64,000 nt of DNA from Pseudarthrobacter sulfonivorans (GCF_014712225.1 NZ_JACXBW010000008.1:1-64000), one strand, 5' to 3'; shown: positions 15,678 through 25,297, counted from the first letter of the stretch. Translations and numbers: made by a program. The notes: generated by a model not told the origin, from the sequence alone.

Positions 15678-17825
15678 CTAATCGCCGGCCTTTCCGGCCA
15701 GCCCGTCGTCCAAGGCTGGTCGTGGCTCGTTTAGGAGCTTAAGTCCGGGCGGAAGCCCGTCGATGTTTCCTTCCTGCCGGTTTGCGCGGATGGAAATCCT
15801 GGCATGACCCAGCCGCACGTTGTCGGCCCTGAACTCGCCCTTTTCCTCGGCCAGGATGGGGGCCAGATGGACAACGCCGCGGGTGAAGTCGGGATCGAAG
15901 CGGAGCAGGATACGGGCAAGCTGGATGGGCGCCGCCGCGGCCCAGGCCTGCGGGGAACACGCCGTCGGATAGGGCACAGGTCCCGAGTATTCGCTGCGGT
16001 CGAAGCCGCAGAACAGTTCCGGCAGCTGACCGTCGAAATGGGCGGCGGCATCAAATAACCCCCGTGCCACCCGCTTGGCCTCGGCCACATAGCCGTAGCG
16101 CATGAGCCCCGTAGCTACGAGGGCGGAGTCGTGCGGCCACACCGATCCGTTGTGGTAGCTCACCGGGTTGTACGCGGCCATGTCCGTTGCCAGCGTCCGG
16201 ATGCCCCAGCCGGTGAACATCTTCGGCGACATCAGCCGCTCCACCACCCGCGGTGCTTTGTCCTCGTCCACGATGCCAACCCACAGGCAGTGGCCCATGT
16301 TCGAGGTACAGGAATCCACCGGGTTCTTGTCCTTGTCCAGCGCCACCGCGAAGTAGCCCTTGTCCGGCAGCCAGAATTTCTCATTGAACGCTTTCTTCAG
16401 CGACGCGGCGCGCTCAGCCCAACGGTGTTCCGTCGAAGCGTCCCCCGCGGAGCCCGCCAGCAGCGCGCGTGCGACGTAGGCGGCATAAACGTAGCCTTGG
16501 ACTTCGCAGAGCGCGATGGGAGCCTCCGCCATCCGTCCGTCGGCAAAATTGATGCCGTCCCAGGAGTCTTTCCACCCTTGGTTCACGAGCCCGTGCGTGT
16601 TGGGCCGGAGGTATTCCACAAAGCCGTCCCCGTCGCGGTCCCCGTACTTTTCAATCCATTCAAGGGCCCGGTCTGCATGCGGCAGCAGGGAATCGATGAT
16701 GTCATCGGACAGCCCCCACCTGCTGAGCTCACCCAGCACACTGACAAACAGCGGGGTGGCATCTGCAGTGCCGTAATATGCGGTTCCCCCCAGGGAGAGG
16801 CCGGCCGTCACACCAAGGCGCACCTCGTGCGGGATGCGTCCGGGCTCTTCCTCGGAATCGTTATCGACTTTGGAACCCTGGAGTCCCGCCAGGGTCTGGA
16901 GGGTTCCGGCAGCCAAGGTCGAGTCCACCAGCAGGGCCATGTAGGAGGAGAGCAGCGAGTCCCGGCCGAAGAGGGCCATAAACCAGGGCGCACCGGCCGC
17001 CACGGCAGCACGGTCAGGATGCTCGGCGTCGAAAATCCTCAACAACCCCAGGTCGGTCTGGCTCCGCTGCAGCGTAGCCTCGATGCTGCTGTCCGCGAGG
17101 GAAAGGCGGGGTATGTTTTCTTCCCACGCCAGGTGCCGCTGCACGCCCGTCCGGTGTCGCGGCAGGCCCCCTTCAGTGAAGGGTTCATTCGGGGCGGCAC
17201 CGTTGATAAGGGGGACCACAATGACGCTGGTGGACCACTTGCCGCGCGCCGGGATGTGGGCGTGGAACCGAAGGGCGTCGACGGTGACTTCGGCCTGCGC
17301 GGCTCGGATTGTCGAACCTCGACGCTGTCCGTTGCGGACGGCTTCGACCAGGAGTTCTGCGCCCTTGACGGTCCGGGTCAGGCTGTCCTCCTTGATCGGG
17401 CGGCCGCCCTTGACGTCGAAGAGATCGGCCTGGTCCGCGTCCACGAGAAGTTCGATGTCGCAGTCGACATCTTCCGAGGAGTAGTTCTCCAGGGTGATGT
17501 CGTCCTGGAGGCCGGGTCCGATATGGCGTTCCTGACGGACCACGAGGGGACTGTCGAAGCGGCCGTCCGGCCACCTTGCGCGGCCCACGAATGTGGCCTC
17601 GTAGGCGTCCGGCCGGTGCGCCACCAGAGGCTCGCGGAGGGCGCCGTTGATGCGCAGGATCCACCGGGATACCACCCGGGTGTCCCGGTAGAAGGCCCCG
17701 CTTGTTCCTCCTTCGGAGCTCATGTCACCGCTGTGGGAAGAGATGCAGAAGGAAGACCCTTCCACCAGGGTTACGGCGTCGGTCCCGCCGATATCTGCTT
17801 CCGTGTCGGCATTCCAAGCAGTCAT
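15678..17825 (-). CDS. Amylo-alpha-1,6-glucosidase family (glycogen-debranching type) protein
   Basis: Cytosolic protein of 715 residues. An N-terminal beta-rich domain (about 15-240; GDE_N_bis type, with VEGSSFCISSHSGDM and RDTRVVSRW) precedes an (alpha/alpha)6 barrel with GRDSLLSSYMAL, NQGWKDSWDG, MGHCLWVGIV and YHNGSVWPHDSALVATG. The fold is shared by glycogen debranching enzymes and related glucosidases. It lies 15 bases behind the glycosyltransferase gene on the same strand and is probably co-transcribed with it. A truncated relative occurs at 45698-46210. Maltooligosaccharide or glycosylglycerate substrates are possible alternatives. Confidence 0.85.
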   Translation of the reverse strand: MTAWNADTEADIGGTDAVTLVEGSSFCISSHSGDMSSEGGTSGAFYRDTRVVSRWILRINGALREPLVAHRPDAYEATFVGRARWPDGRFDSPLVVRQERHIGPGLQDDITLENYSSEDVDCDIELLVDADQADLFDVKGGRPIKEDSLTRTVKGAELLVEAVRNGQRRGSTIRAAQAEVTVDALRFHAHIPARGKWSTSVIVVPLINGAAPNEPFTEGGLPRHRTGVQRHLAWEENIPRLSLADSSIEATLQRSQTDLGLLRIFDAEHPDRAAVAAGAPWFMALFGRDSLLSSYMALLVDSTLAAGTLQTLAGLQGSKVDNDSEEEPGRIPHEVRLGVTAGLSLGGTAYYGTADATPLFVSVLGELSRWGLSDDIIDSLLPHADRALEWIEKYGDRDGDGFVEYLRPNTHGLVNQGWKDSWDGINFADGRMAEAPIALCEVQGYVYAAYVARALLAGSAGDASTEHRWAERAASLKKAFNEKFWLPDKGYFAVALDKDKNPVDSCTSNMGHCLWVGIVDEDKAPRVVERLMSPKMFTGWGIRTLATDMAAYNPVSYHNGSVWPHDSALVATGLMRYGYVAEAKRVARGLFDAAAHFDGQLPELFCGFDRSEYSGPVPYPTACSPQAWAAAAPIQLARILLRFDPDFTRGVVHLAPILAEEKGEFRADNVRLGHARISIRANRQEGNIDGLPPGLKLLNEPRPALDDGLAGKAGD

Positions 17826-17840
17826 GGCTGTGCTCCTTCC

Positions 17841-18959
17841 TCAGGGCCGCCGGCCAGAAATGGGGCCCGGTTCCGGCGACTGGGCAACTGCTCCCCTGAA
17901 CCGATTCTGGTGCACATGAGAATCATCGGGAACCCCTGCCCCCTGGCTCTTCTCCACGAGACGTGTGTACAGATCCAGGTGGTTAAGTACCATCCTCTCG
18001 GTGCTGAACTTCTTGATTGCTTTGTCCCGGCAGTGCGACCTGTCCAGCGCGGCAGCAAGCGGAAGGAAATTGTGCAGTTCCTCTGTCGGCGCGAGGTATC
18101 CCGTTTTGCCGTGATCGATGATTTCAGGTGCTGATCCGATCGGCGTGCCCACCACAGGAGTGCCCGTCGAAAGGGATTCAATCATCACCAGCCCGAAGGG
18201 TTCGGACCATTGGATGGGATTGAGGAACGCCATCGCTTCACCCATCAGACGGTACTTGTCGGCGTCGCACAGCTCGCCGAGGAACTCCTCGTTGGTGCCC
18301 AGGAGCGGCTCAACTGCTGAGCGGAAGTAATCGAGCTCCGCCGGCTCGCGCATCTTGGCTGCAATCCGCAGCGGGATGCCCGCCCTGCGCGCAATTTCGA
18401 TGGCTTCAACGACGCCTTTGTCCTGGCAGATCCTGCCGACAAAGCAGACGTAGCCGCCGCCCCCGGAACCGACAGGCACAGCGGAAACGTCCATGCCATG
18501 GTGGATTACCCGGGTGATGGGCACATCCGGGACCTTGGAGGCCTGGTCGCGCGAGATCGCGATGATGGCCGTGTCCCCGGCCATGGCACGGTACAGATCC
18601 GCCGACGCCGGAATGAGGGGGCCGTGAATGGTGGTCACAACGGGGGCTCTCGATGCCCTCCGGCCAACCAGCGGCCCGGCCAGGGTGTGGTCATGGATGA
18701 TGTCCGCATCGCCCAAGCCGTCATAGGCCCTGATGACGTGGCTCAGCTCGGAGAGTGCCATACCCATTTCCGCTGGTTCGGAAGGCCGCATCCCTGGTAC
18801 CAAAGGGGCCGGGCAGGAGCTGTCCGACGCTGCGGCGAGCATGACATCGTGCCCGGCCGCAAGGAAACCCCGGGCAAGGGAGTCAACAACCCGCTCGATA
18901 CCCCCGTATCCGGCTGGTGGAATGGGAATCCAGGGCGCTGCAATAAGTCCTATCCGCAT
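17841..18959 (-). CDS. Glycosyltransferase family 4 protein
   Basis: GT-B glycosyltransferase of 372 residues. It opens with MRIGLIAAPWIPIPPAGYGG, the donor-loop start of many actinobacterial GT4 enzymes. It has FVGRICQDKGVVEAIEIA in the nucleotide-sugar domain and EPFGLVMIESLSTGTPVVGTPIGSAPEII, the EX7E-type donor motif. The ATG at 18959 follows a clear ACGGAGG site; a longer frame starting at 19019 has no such site. The gene precedes the debranching-type enzyme, suggesting synthesis and trimming of one glucan or glycoside. The acceptor is unknown. Confidence 0.88.
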   Translation of the reverse strand: MRIGLIAAPWIPIPPAGYGGIERVVDSLARGFLAAGHDVMLAAASDSSCPAPLVPGMRPSEPAEMGMALSELSHVIRAYDGLGDADIIHDHTLAGPLVGRRASRAPVVTTIHGPLIPASADLYRAMAGDTAIIAISRDQASKVPDVPITRVIHHGMDVSAVPVGSGGGGYVCFVGRICQDKGVVEAIEIARRAGIPLRIAAKMREPAELDYFRSAVEPLLGTNEEFLGELCDADKYRLMGEAMAFLNPIQWSEPFGLVMIESLSTGTPVVGTPIGSAPEIIDHGKTGYLAPTEELHNFLPLAAALDRSHCRDKAIKKFSTERMVLNHLDLYTRLVEKSQGAGVPDDSHVHQNRFRGAVAQSPEPGPISGRRP

Positions 18960-19146
18960 GCTTTCCTCCGTGAGGATCACATGCCACGCCCCCAGAAATG
19001 GCGAGTGAAGTGAGTTCAAAAAAGCCCATTGCTTAACCTGCTGTTCTGACTATTACCCCGCCCGGGGTCCCATTTCAACCCCCGACGTGACAAAGCAAAC
19101 ACCTCGTGCCGGGAATGCCTTCCGCCCGGGCGCGGTTGTGGCCAGC

Positions 19147-19845
19147 ATGAAGATAGAGATCTGGTCAGACGTAGCGTGCCCCTGGTGCTACATCGGCAAA
19201 CGCCGGTTCGAAGCCGCCTTGGCCGAGTTCCCGCACCGCGACTCCGTGGACGTGACATGGCGCAGCTATCAGTTGGATCCCAGCCTCCCGGAGCATTACG
19301 AAGGCACCGAACTTGAGTACCTGAGCCGGATCAAGGGCCTGGCCCAGCAACAGGTCTCCCAGATGTTCGAGCACGTCACTACCCAGGCTAAGGGTGAGGG
19401 ACTCACCTACCGCTTCGACCAGGTGGTGGTGGCAAACAGCTTCACCGCCCACCGCCTGATCCATCTTGCTGCCCGGCACGGGCAACAGGATGCCGCGAAA
19501 GAGCGCCTGCTGAGTGACCACTTCGAGCACGGCAGGGACATCGGCAGCCAGGAGTACCTCACGGAACTGGGCCTGGCACTGGGCATCAGTGCCGCAGAAG
19601 TAGCTGAGCTCTTCACCACGGACAAGTACGCCGACGCCGTCCGCTTCGACTTCGAGGAAGCCCGCGCCCTGGGGATCACCGGTGTGCCGTTCTTCGTCAT
19701 CGACCGCAAGTTCGGGCTCTCCGGCGCCCAGCCGGCCGAAACGTTCACTGCCGCCCTCAACCAGGCCTGGCAGGAGACCAACCCGCTGGTACTGGTCAAC
19801 GCCGCGGATGGCGAGGCCTGTGGCCCGGACGGCTGCGCCGTCTGA
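19147..19845 (+). CDS. DsbA family oxidoreductase, FrnE-like
   Basis: Thioredoxin-fold protein of 232 residues with an inserted helical domain and the active-site pair CPWC at residues 11-14 (SDVACPWCYIGKRRFE). The cis-proline region is ITGVPFFVIDRKFGLSGAQP. No signal peptide is present, so it is cytosolic, like FrnE, which is linked to oxidative stress tolerance and polyketide clusters. A C-terminal CGPDGC motif adds two cysteines. The ATG at 19147 begins the fold directly; an upstream frame from 19087 adds residues with no family match. A TetR gene follows 53 bases downstream. Confidence 0.87.
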   Translation: MKIEIWSDVACPWCYIGKRRFEAALAEFPHRDSVDVTWRSYQLDPSLPEHYEGTELEYLSRIKGLAQQQVSQMFEHVTTQAKGEGLTYRFDQVVVANSFTAHRLIHLAARHGQQDAAKERLLSDHFEHGRDIGSQEYLTELGLALGISAAEVAELFTTDKYADAVRFDFEEARALGITGVPFFVIDRKFGLSGAQPAETFTAALNQAWQETNPLVLVNAADGEACGPDGCAV

Positions 19846-19866
19846 CCGCCGGCAGCGCGGTGGCCG

Positions 19867-19892
19867 ACTTTACTGACACATCGCGATAAAGT
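19867..19892 (+). promoter_or_regulatory. Inverted repeat at TetR promoter
   Basis: ACTTTA (19867-19872) and TAAAGT (19887-19892) are inverted repeats, with an internal GACAC/GTGTC pair overlapping them (19875-19895). TAAAGT also fits a TANNNT -10 box six bases before the TetR ATG, which would give a leaderless transcript under autorepression. Confidence 0.4.
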
Positions 19893-19898
19893 GTCTGC

Positions 19899-20528
19899 AT
19901 GCCCAGGATTTCGGCGGCCACCAACGCCGCGCAACGCGCCGACACGCAGCGCCGGATCCTGACAGCCTTCGGTGAACTGCTCTTCACCCACGGCCTGCCC
20001 GGGCTGACCATGACGGACGTCGCTCGGCATGCCGGCGTGGGGCGCACAGCGGTCTACAACTATTACGCCGATATTGAAGAGCTGCTGATCTCCTACGCCC
20101 TGGACGAGACCGAACGGTTCCTCGCCGAACTGCGGGACGCACTTGCCGAGGTGGTCAACCCCGTCGAGCGGCTGGCGCTCTACGTTCGCACCCAGGTGGA
20201 GGACCTCAGCCGCCGCCACCTCCCGCCCGGACCCGCCATGGCTGCGGTGCTGTCGCCGTCGTCCTTTGCCAAACTCGCCGACCACGTGGGTGAGCTCAGC
20301 GTCATGCTGCAGGGCATCCTGCGCGACGGCATGGCGCAGGGCTACCTGCCGGAGGCAGACATCGGCCAGCAGGCACAACTGATCCACGGGACGCTGTCCT
20401 CCAGTGCCGCCCGCGGCAGCAATGAACCCGCCGAGCTTGAAGCGCGTATCGCCAGGACGGTGCGGTTCATCCAGTTGGGCGCCGGAGCCAGGTTCGACGA
20501 CGGCGGCGCGCCCCTTCGCGTCCGTTAG
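19899..20528 (+). CDS. TetR family transcriptional regulator
   Basis: Regulator of 209 residues. The N-terminal helix-turn-helix is RRILTAFGELLFTHGLPGLTMTDVARHAGVGRTAVYNYYADIEELL (helices at about 18-62). The ligand-binding domain is of the usual all-helical length. No Shine-Dalgarno sequence lies in the five to ten bases before ATG 19899, in keeping with leaderless expression. The upstream inverted repeat suggests autoregulation, and the FrnE-like gene just upstream is a possible second target. The effector is unknown. The stop overlaps the convergent LytR_C gene by four bases. Confidence 0.88.
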   Translation: MPRISAATNAAQRADTQRRILTAFGELLFTHGLPGLTMTDVARHAGVGRTAVYNYYADIEELLISYALDETERFLAELRDALAEVVNPVERLALYVRTQVEDLSRRHLPPGPAMAAVLSPSSFAKLADHVGELSVMLQGILRDGMAQGYLPEADIGQQAQLIHGTLSSSAARGSNEPAELEARIARTVRFIQLGAGARFDDGGAPLRVR

Positions 20529-21196
20529 GGCGTGGGAGTCGCCGACGGAATAACGGGCCACTTGGCGTCGTCGGCGATCCGGCGGCTCTCCCGCGGACAG
20601 CTGAGCGTACCGGGAGTCTGGTCCACCCGGTCCGCAGCGGCCAGCTCTTTGTAGTCGCCGGCAACGATCACGTCCACGCTCGCGTCGGTCCGGCCGTCCT
20701 GGAAGTAGTCAGAGCCCGGCACATGCCGCTGGACGGTGAACGCGGCGGACTGGCCGGCCGCTCCCGAAACGACGGCGGCTACCCCGCGGTAGCCCGCCTC
20801 CGTATTGGCGACATTCCCCACCACAAACTTCCTTGCCAGCAATTCGTCCGCCACGGCACGGGCCAGGCCGGGCCGGCTGGTGGAGTTGAAGACGTTGAGG
20901 TTGATCTGTTCAGGCGGGGTGTAGTCGAACGTGGCCGCGGGACACGTGGTCCGGGGCTCGTCGCTGGCCGCCGTCGACGGAAGCTTCACATGCCCGTTGA
21001 TGATGGCGAGCGCCGTGATGATGGCGCCGGCGATCAGGCCCAGCAGCAGGACCAGCACCACGCCGTGCACAACCCTGCGGCGGAGGCGGACCGGATCGTC
21101 GGGATCGCCGGCGGCTTCAAAGGTGGCCCGCAGCTCCGGACCGGTGACAACGCGGTGACCGTGCAGGATCCGGGCATCCTTGGGTTTCCTAGCCAT
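20525..21196 (-). CDS. LytR C-terminal domain (LytR_C) membrane protein
   Basis: Protein of 223 residues with a cytosolic N-terminus, one membrane helix (VVLVLLLGLIAGAIITALAII, about 47-67) and an extracytoplasmic LytR_C domain. NLNVFNSTSRPGLARAVADELLARKFVVGNV is that domain's signature region. The catalytic LCP domain is absent, so it is a stand-alone LytR_C protein of the kind common beside cell-wall genes in actinobacteria. Its start overlaps the end of the small gene at 21189, so the two form an operon. The precise role is not known. Confidence 0.8.
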   Translation of the reverse strand: MARKPKDARILHGHRVVTGPELRATFEAAGDPDDPVRLRRRVVHGVVLVLLLGLIAGAIITALAIINGHVKLPSTAASDEPRTTCPAATFDYTPPEQINLNVFNSTSRPGLARAVADELLARKFVVGNVANTEAGYRGVAAVVSGAAGQSAAFTVQRHVPGSDYFQDGRTDASVDVIVAGDYKELAAADRVDQTPGTLSCPRESRRIADDAKWPVIPSATPTP

Positions 21197-21488
21197 CTAT
21201 CACCAGCACGCGGGCGTGGATGGCGGTGCGCTGGTGCAGCGCTGTCCGGACGGCGCGGTGCAGGCCGTCCTCCAGGTACAGGGTTCCCTGGTACTGCACC
21301 ACGTGGGGAAAAAGGTCGCCGAAAAACGTGGAGTCCTCCGCCAGGAGCGCTTCAAGGTCCAAGGTCCGTTTGGTGGTCACCAGTTCGTCCAGGCGGACGG
21401 GGCGCGGCGGCAGCGACGCCCACTGTTTGGGCGTGGTGTAACCATGGTCGGGGTACGGGCGTCCCTCGCCCACAGCTTTGAAGATCAC
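21189..21488 (-). CDS. Conserved actinobacterial protein, possible ParB/sulfiredoxin-like fold
   Basis: This 99-residue soluble protein has the conserved look RPVRLDELVTTKRTLDLEAL, LFPHVVQYQGTLYLEDGLHRAVRTAL. The DGLHR motif following a beta strand resembles the DGHHR box of ParB/Srx-like domains, but the match is short. It is the first gene of a two-gene unit with the LytR_C protein; eight bases overlap. I do not recognise a defined function. The interval 21489-21650 upstream contains the promoter region for this gene and for the HAD gene. Confidence 0.65.
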   Translation of the reverse strand: MIFKAVGEGRPYPDHGYTTPKQWASLPPRPVRLDELVTTKRTLDLEALLAEDSTFFGDLFPHVVQYQGTLYLEDGLHRAVRTALHQRTAIHARVLVIDG

Positions 21489-21650
21489 CCTGCAACCCTA
21501 GGCACCTTGGCGGCCCATGAGAAGAGCCCCGCCCGCGCCGTTCCAAGGTTGTAGCCAAACAGTGACCATCCGTCACACGGCCGCCTGCTTCGGCCCGCGC
21601 ACCGGGAGGCGTGCACCTGGACACAGGCCCCCGGCTGACACAATGGAGCC

Positions 21651-22580
21651 ATGACTGCATCCGATTTCCCCGCCAGCTCCTCCCCCGGCGTCCGCCTGCT
21701 GTCCACCCCGCCGCTGGCCCTTCTGCTGGACGTGGACGGGCCCGTGGCGAGCCCGGTGACCCGCGACGTGCAGCCCGGCATCATCGCCGACATGGTGGCG
21801 CTGGCCAGCGCGGGCATTCCTGTCATTTTCAACACCGGCCGCTCCGATACCTTTATCCGGGAACAGGTCATGGAACCCATGATCGCCGCCGGCATGCCGG
21901 CCGGAACCGTCATCCACGCCATCTGCGAAAAGGGCGCCGTCTGGTTCAGCTACACCGCTGCCGGCCCCGGCCCCATCCACGTTGACCACGAGCTGGCCGT
22001 GCCCAAGGCCTACGGCGATGACGTCCGCAGGCTTGTGGCGGAGGACTATTCGGCCCACATGTTCTTCGACGAGACGAAGCGGGCCATGGTGTCCGTGGAG
22101 CAGCACATCGAGGTGCCCTCCGCCGATTACCTCGCTGAGCAGCAGCTCTTCGACTCGGACGCCATGGACCTGATGGGCCGCCACGGCATGGGTGTGGTCC
22201 GCCTCGACCATCACGTACCGAATTCCGACGACGTTGTGGACTACCGCTTTGACCCCACCATCATTTCCACCGATATTGAGTCGGTGCGGCTGGGCAAGGA
22301 TCTGGGAGCCAGCCGCGCCGTGGAAATGCTGGCAGCACAGAGCATCACGCCGCAGGCCTGGCGGACCATGGGCGATTCCCGCACCGACTACGCGATGGCC
22401 GACTGGCTGCATCACAACGACCATCCCGTGAAGCACGTTGACGTCCGGCCTGCGGACGGTGTTCCGGTCAAGCCCTATGACGTGCTCACCGCACGGGACC
22501 TGGGCCTTGGCAGCCATGTAATCCACGACGACGCCGGCGCGGCTTTCCTGCGCAGCTGGCGGGAGGCCGTGGGCAACTGA
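21651..22580 (+). CDS. HAD superfamily hydrolase
   Basis: Haloacid-dehalogenase-fold phosphatase of 309 residues. Motif I is LLLDVDGPV (DxD near residue 27), motif II FNTGRSD, and motif IV GDSRTDYAMADWL. The cap region between residues 80 and 200 resembles the C2-type caps of sugar or trehalose phosphatases. The substrate is not predictable. The Stealth gene follows about 100 bases downstream on the same strand, so a shared role in sugar-phosphate or capsule metabolism is possible but unproven. Confidence 0.82.
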   Translation: MTASDFPASSSPGVRLLSTPPLALLLDVDGPVASPVTRDVQPGIIADMVALASAGIPVIFNTGRSDTFIREQVMEPMIAAGMPAGTVIHAICEKGAVWFSYTAAGPGPIHVDHELAVPKAYGDDVRRLVAEDYSAHMFFDETKRAMVSVEQHIEVPSADYLAEQQLFDSDAMDLMGRHGMGVVRLDHHVPNSDDVVDYRFDPTIISTDIESVRLGKDLGASRAVEMLAAQSITPQAWRTMGDSRTDYAMADWLHHNDHPVKHVDVRPADGVPVKPYDVLTARDLGLGSHVIHDDAGAAFLRSWREAVGN

Positions 22581-22683
22581 GCCCCTGCCGGGTGGCGTTC
22601 GGCCCCGCTGTCAGCGCGCGTTTTGAGGCTACCGCTATCATTCAGGTAAGAACGCATACCAGTTAACCGCGACGGAGACAACC

Positions 22684-24294
22684 ATTACAGAAGCACCCGT
22701 TACAGAAGCACCTGTCCAGGACGAGATCTATTACGGCGGACAGGCGTCGGTAGAACCGCGCACGCATGCCGAGGTAACCTCGCCGGCTGCCGAGGCGCGG
22801 CTCAAGCACCGTGAGGATGTGGTCCGGCACAAAGGCCGGTATGCCCTCATCAACCACAACCGGACCCCGTACCAGGCCATGGTTGAGGACCTGCTGTTCC
22901 TGCGCAATGTCCTGGCCGGTGCCGGCCTGGACTACCTCCTGGTCCGTGGCAACAACGACCGCCCAGTCATCGCCCTGGACTGGAAGAACCGCAAGAAGCT
23001 GCGGGCCGCACTCGTGGAAGCCTGCCGCAACGAGCCCGTTTACTCGATGACGGTTGACGCGAAGAAGAAATCATCGGTCCTCGTCGCCGACGGGGAGCTC
23101 TCCCGCAACCGGCAGGCGCGCATCTTCCGGATCTACCGTCCCCGGGTTGAGCCTGACGGCGGCTTCGAGTTCGGTTCCTCCGCCGGCGTCCAGATTGAGC
23201 TCTGGAGCTTCGACGGCAACGAGATCACCCTGCCCATCGAGAACTCCCTCACCCGGCGAACCATGCTCGCGCAGGATGCGGTCCGCGGCACCGTGGAGCG
23301 GTACGGCCACTCCTGGCCGACCATCGAGAACATGTTCGCGGACCACGCAAGCGACATCAGCTTCGACATTGATCTGGTGTTCTCCTGGGTGGACGGCAGT
23401 TCCCCTGAGTACATCGCAGCCCGCCGCGCCCAGCAGAAGGGTGTGGTTCTCGGCGAAGGCGACGACCACGAAGCACGTTTCCGGCAGATCAACGAACTCA
23501 AGTACGCCTTGCGCTCGGTGTACATGTTTGCACCCTGGATCCGCCGCATCTTCATCGCCACGGACTCGCCCGCCCCGGAGTGGCTCGCCGAGCACCCGTC
23601 CGTGACCATTGTCCGCAGTGAGGAGTTCTTCTCGGACCCGTCCGTGCTGCCCACGCACAACTCGCAGGCGGTGGAATGCCAGCTGCACAACATCGAGGGC
23701 CTCTCGGAGCACTTCCTGTACTCCAACGACGACATGTTCTTCGGCCGGCCTGTGGGCCCTGATCTGTTCTTCACGCCGGGTGGCATCACCAAATTCATCG
23801 AAGCCGAGACCCGGATCGGACTGGGCGATAACGACGCCGAGCGGAGCGGCTTCGAAAACGCCGCACGGGTGAACCGCAAGCTGCTCTGGGACCGCTTCGG
23901 ACGCATCACCACGAGGCACCTGGAGCACACTGCCGCGCCTCTGCGGCGCAGCGTGGTGTCCACCATGGAGCACGAGTTCCCGGACGAGTTCCAGAAGACG
24001 GCGGCCAGCAGGTTCCGCGCCGCGGACAACATCTCGGTGACCAATTCGTTCTACCACTACTACGCCCTGCTCACCGGCCGTGCCGTCACCCAGACCGCGG
24101 CCAAGGTGCGCTACGTGGACACCACCATGCGGGCCGGGTTGAACTACCTGCCCAAACTGCTGGCCAAGCGGAACATGGACTTCTTCTGCCTCAACGACGG
24201 CAGCTTCCCGGAGGTCCCGGCGGATGAGCGGGCCGGGCTGGTGACCGACTTCCTGGAGAAGTACTATCCCATCAAGGCGCCCTGGGAACTCTGA
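22684..24294 (+). CDS. Stealth family phosphotransferase (capsular polysaccharide type), ATT start proposed
   Basis: Stealth proteins transfer hexose-1-phosphate units in polymer synthesis. All conserved regions can be seen: CR1 around RYALINHNRTPYQAMVEDLL, CR2 from DIDLVFSWVDGSSPEYIAAR, CR3 at HNSQAVECQLHNIEGL and YSNDDMFFGRPV, and a C-terminal CR4. The reading frame is open upstream of the first GTG (22819), and the residues before it (TEAPVTEAPVQDE) look coding. The only candidate with good context is ATT at 22684, six bases behind GGAG (22674-22677), giving 536 residues. GTG 22819 has GAGG only two bases away. Real use of ATT is inference. Confidence 0.8.
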   Translation: MTEAPVTEAPVQDEIYYGGQASVEPRTHAEVTSPAAEARLKHREDVVRHKGRYALINHNRTPYQAMVEDLLFLRNVLAGAGLDYLLVRGNNDRPVIALDWKNRKKLRAALVEACRNEPVYSMTVDAKKKSSVLVADGELSRNRQARIFRIYRPRVEPDGGFEFGSSAGVQIELWSFDGNEITLPIENSLTRRTMLAQDAVRGTVERYGHSWPTIENMFADHASDISFDIDLVFSWVDGSSPEYIAARRAQQKGVVLGEGDDHEARFRQINELKYALRSVYMFAPWIRRIFIATDSPAPEWLAEHPSVTIVRSEEFFSDPSVLPTHNSQAVECQLHNIEGLSEHFLYSNDDMFFGRPVGPDLFFTPGGITKFIEAETRIGLGDNDAERSGFENAARVNRKLLWDRFGRITTRHLEHTAAPLRRSVVSTMEHEFPDEFQKTAASRFRAADNISVTNSFYHYYALLTGRAVTQTAAKVRYVDTTMRAGLNYLPKLLAKRNMDFFCLNDGSFPEVPADERAGLVTDFLEKYYPIKAPWEL

Positions 24295-24367
24295 AGCCGG
24301 AAACTGTGACTGTCTGGGGACAGCCGACGCCGGGAACAGCCGGCCGCGCCCCTGCCCCGGGCTGCCG

Positions 24368-25297
24368 CTAGGTAGCGTAGGGCAGGGAAACCTTGGCGGG
24401 AGACCCGACCTTTGCTTTCTCCGGGATGCTGATGCCGGCCGCGGCCAGTCGCTCGGCCGTCATTTGCGGCGTGACGTGTTCCCCCACAGTGGGGGTGCTG
24501 CCCAGCGGAACCACGGAGTGGACGATGGTGTGTTCGTAGACGTGCACCAGATTGAAGGCCTGCGCACCGTCCCTTCCGCGGGTGCCGCCGACCGCCACAT
24601 TGAGGTCCTGGGTGTAGCACGTGGCCGAGGCCACGGAGACAGGAATCCCGGCAAAGCTCGCCGTGGTTGAGTAGTGCAGGTGCCCGGCAAGGATGGTCCG
24701 GACGTCCGAGTTGCGGACCACGGCGGCCAGGCTTGCCTGGTCCCGCAGCTCCACCAGCACGGAAAGGTCCAGGACGGATGGGACCGGTGGATGGTGGAGC
24801 GCCAGGATGGTGCCATCGGGTGCAGGCGTGTCCAACTCGCGGGTCAGCCACTCCAGCTGCGACGTGCTCAGCTCGCCGTGGTGGTAGCCCGGGACCGACG
24901 TGTCCAGGGTGATGACGCGCAGGCCGTTGATGAAGTAGCTGTGGTCCACCGGTGAATCGCTGCCCGGTTGATCCAGCAGGCCGGTCCGGAAGTTGGCCCG
25001 GTTGTCGTGGTTTCCCATCGCCCAGATGACTTTCGCGCCCAGGTCTTCGCACGCGGGATCAACGATGGCCCGCAGCTTTGCGTACGCTTCAGGGTGGCCC
25101 TGGTCAGCCAGGTCACCGGTGAAGATCACGGCCTCGGGCCGCGCGCCGGAAGCCCGGACTTCGTCGAAAAGCTGGATGAGTTTGGCTTCGCTGTCAACTG
25201 CGCCGTATAGGGGGTCCGGACCTCCCATCAGGTGGGGGTCGCTCAGGTGGAGAAGGAAGTGGCGTGGCCGGGGGTGTTCGGCCTCGATGTGCTTCAT
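24368..25297 (-). CDS. Metallophosphoesterase (CpdA/Icc-like phosphodiesterase)
   Basis: Calcineurin-type phosphoesterase of 309 residues. The two-metal ligands are visible as DPHLMG (motif DxH), TGDLADQG (GDxxD), WAMGNHDNR (GNHD), [10 protein letters not shown] and GHLHYS. These define the class III cyclic-nucleotide or glycerophosphodiester phosphodiesterases. There is no signal peptide, so it is cytosolic. The promoter interval (25298-25419) carries an 11-bp tandem repeat. It converges with the Stealth gene, leaving 73 bases that hold no clear terminator. cAMP is a likely but unverified substrate. Confidence 0.85.
   Translation of the reverse strand: MKHIEAEHPRPRHFLLHLSDPHLMGGPDPLYGAVDSEAKLIQLFDEVRASGARPEAVIFTGDLADQGHPEAYAKLRAIVDPACEDLGAKVIWAMGNHDNRANFRTGLLDQPGSDSPVDHSYFINGLRVITLDTSVPGYHHGELSTSQLEWLTRELDTPAPDGTILALHHPPVPSVLDLSVLVELRDQASLAAVVRNSDVRTILAGHLHYSTTASFAGIPVSVASATCYTQDLNVAVGGTRGRDGAQAFNLVHVYEHTIVHSVVPLGSTPTVGEHVTPQMTAERLAAAGISIPEKAKVGSPAKVSLPYAT

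Noticed and set aside
16131..18134. Open frame of 667 codons on the plus strand
   Set aside because: It lies opposite the debranching-type enzyme and the glycosyltransferase and has the Arg/His/Gly-rich composition of a GC-rich antisense frame, with no motifs.
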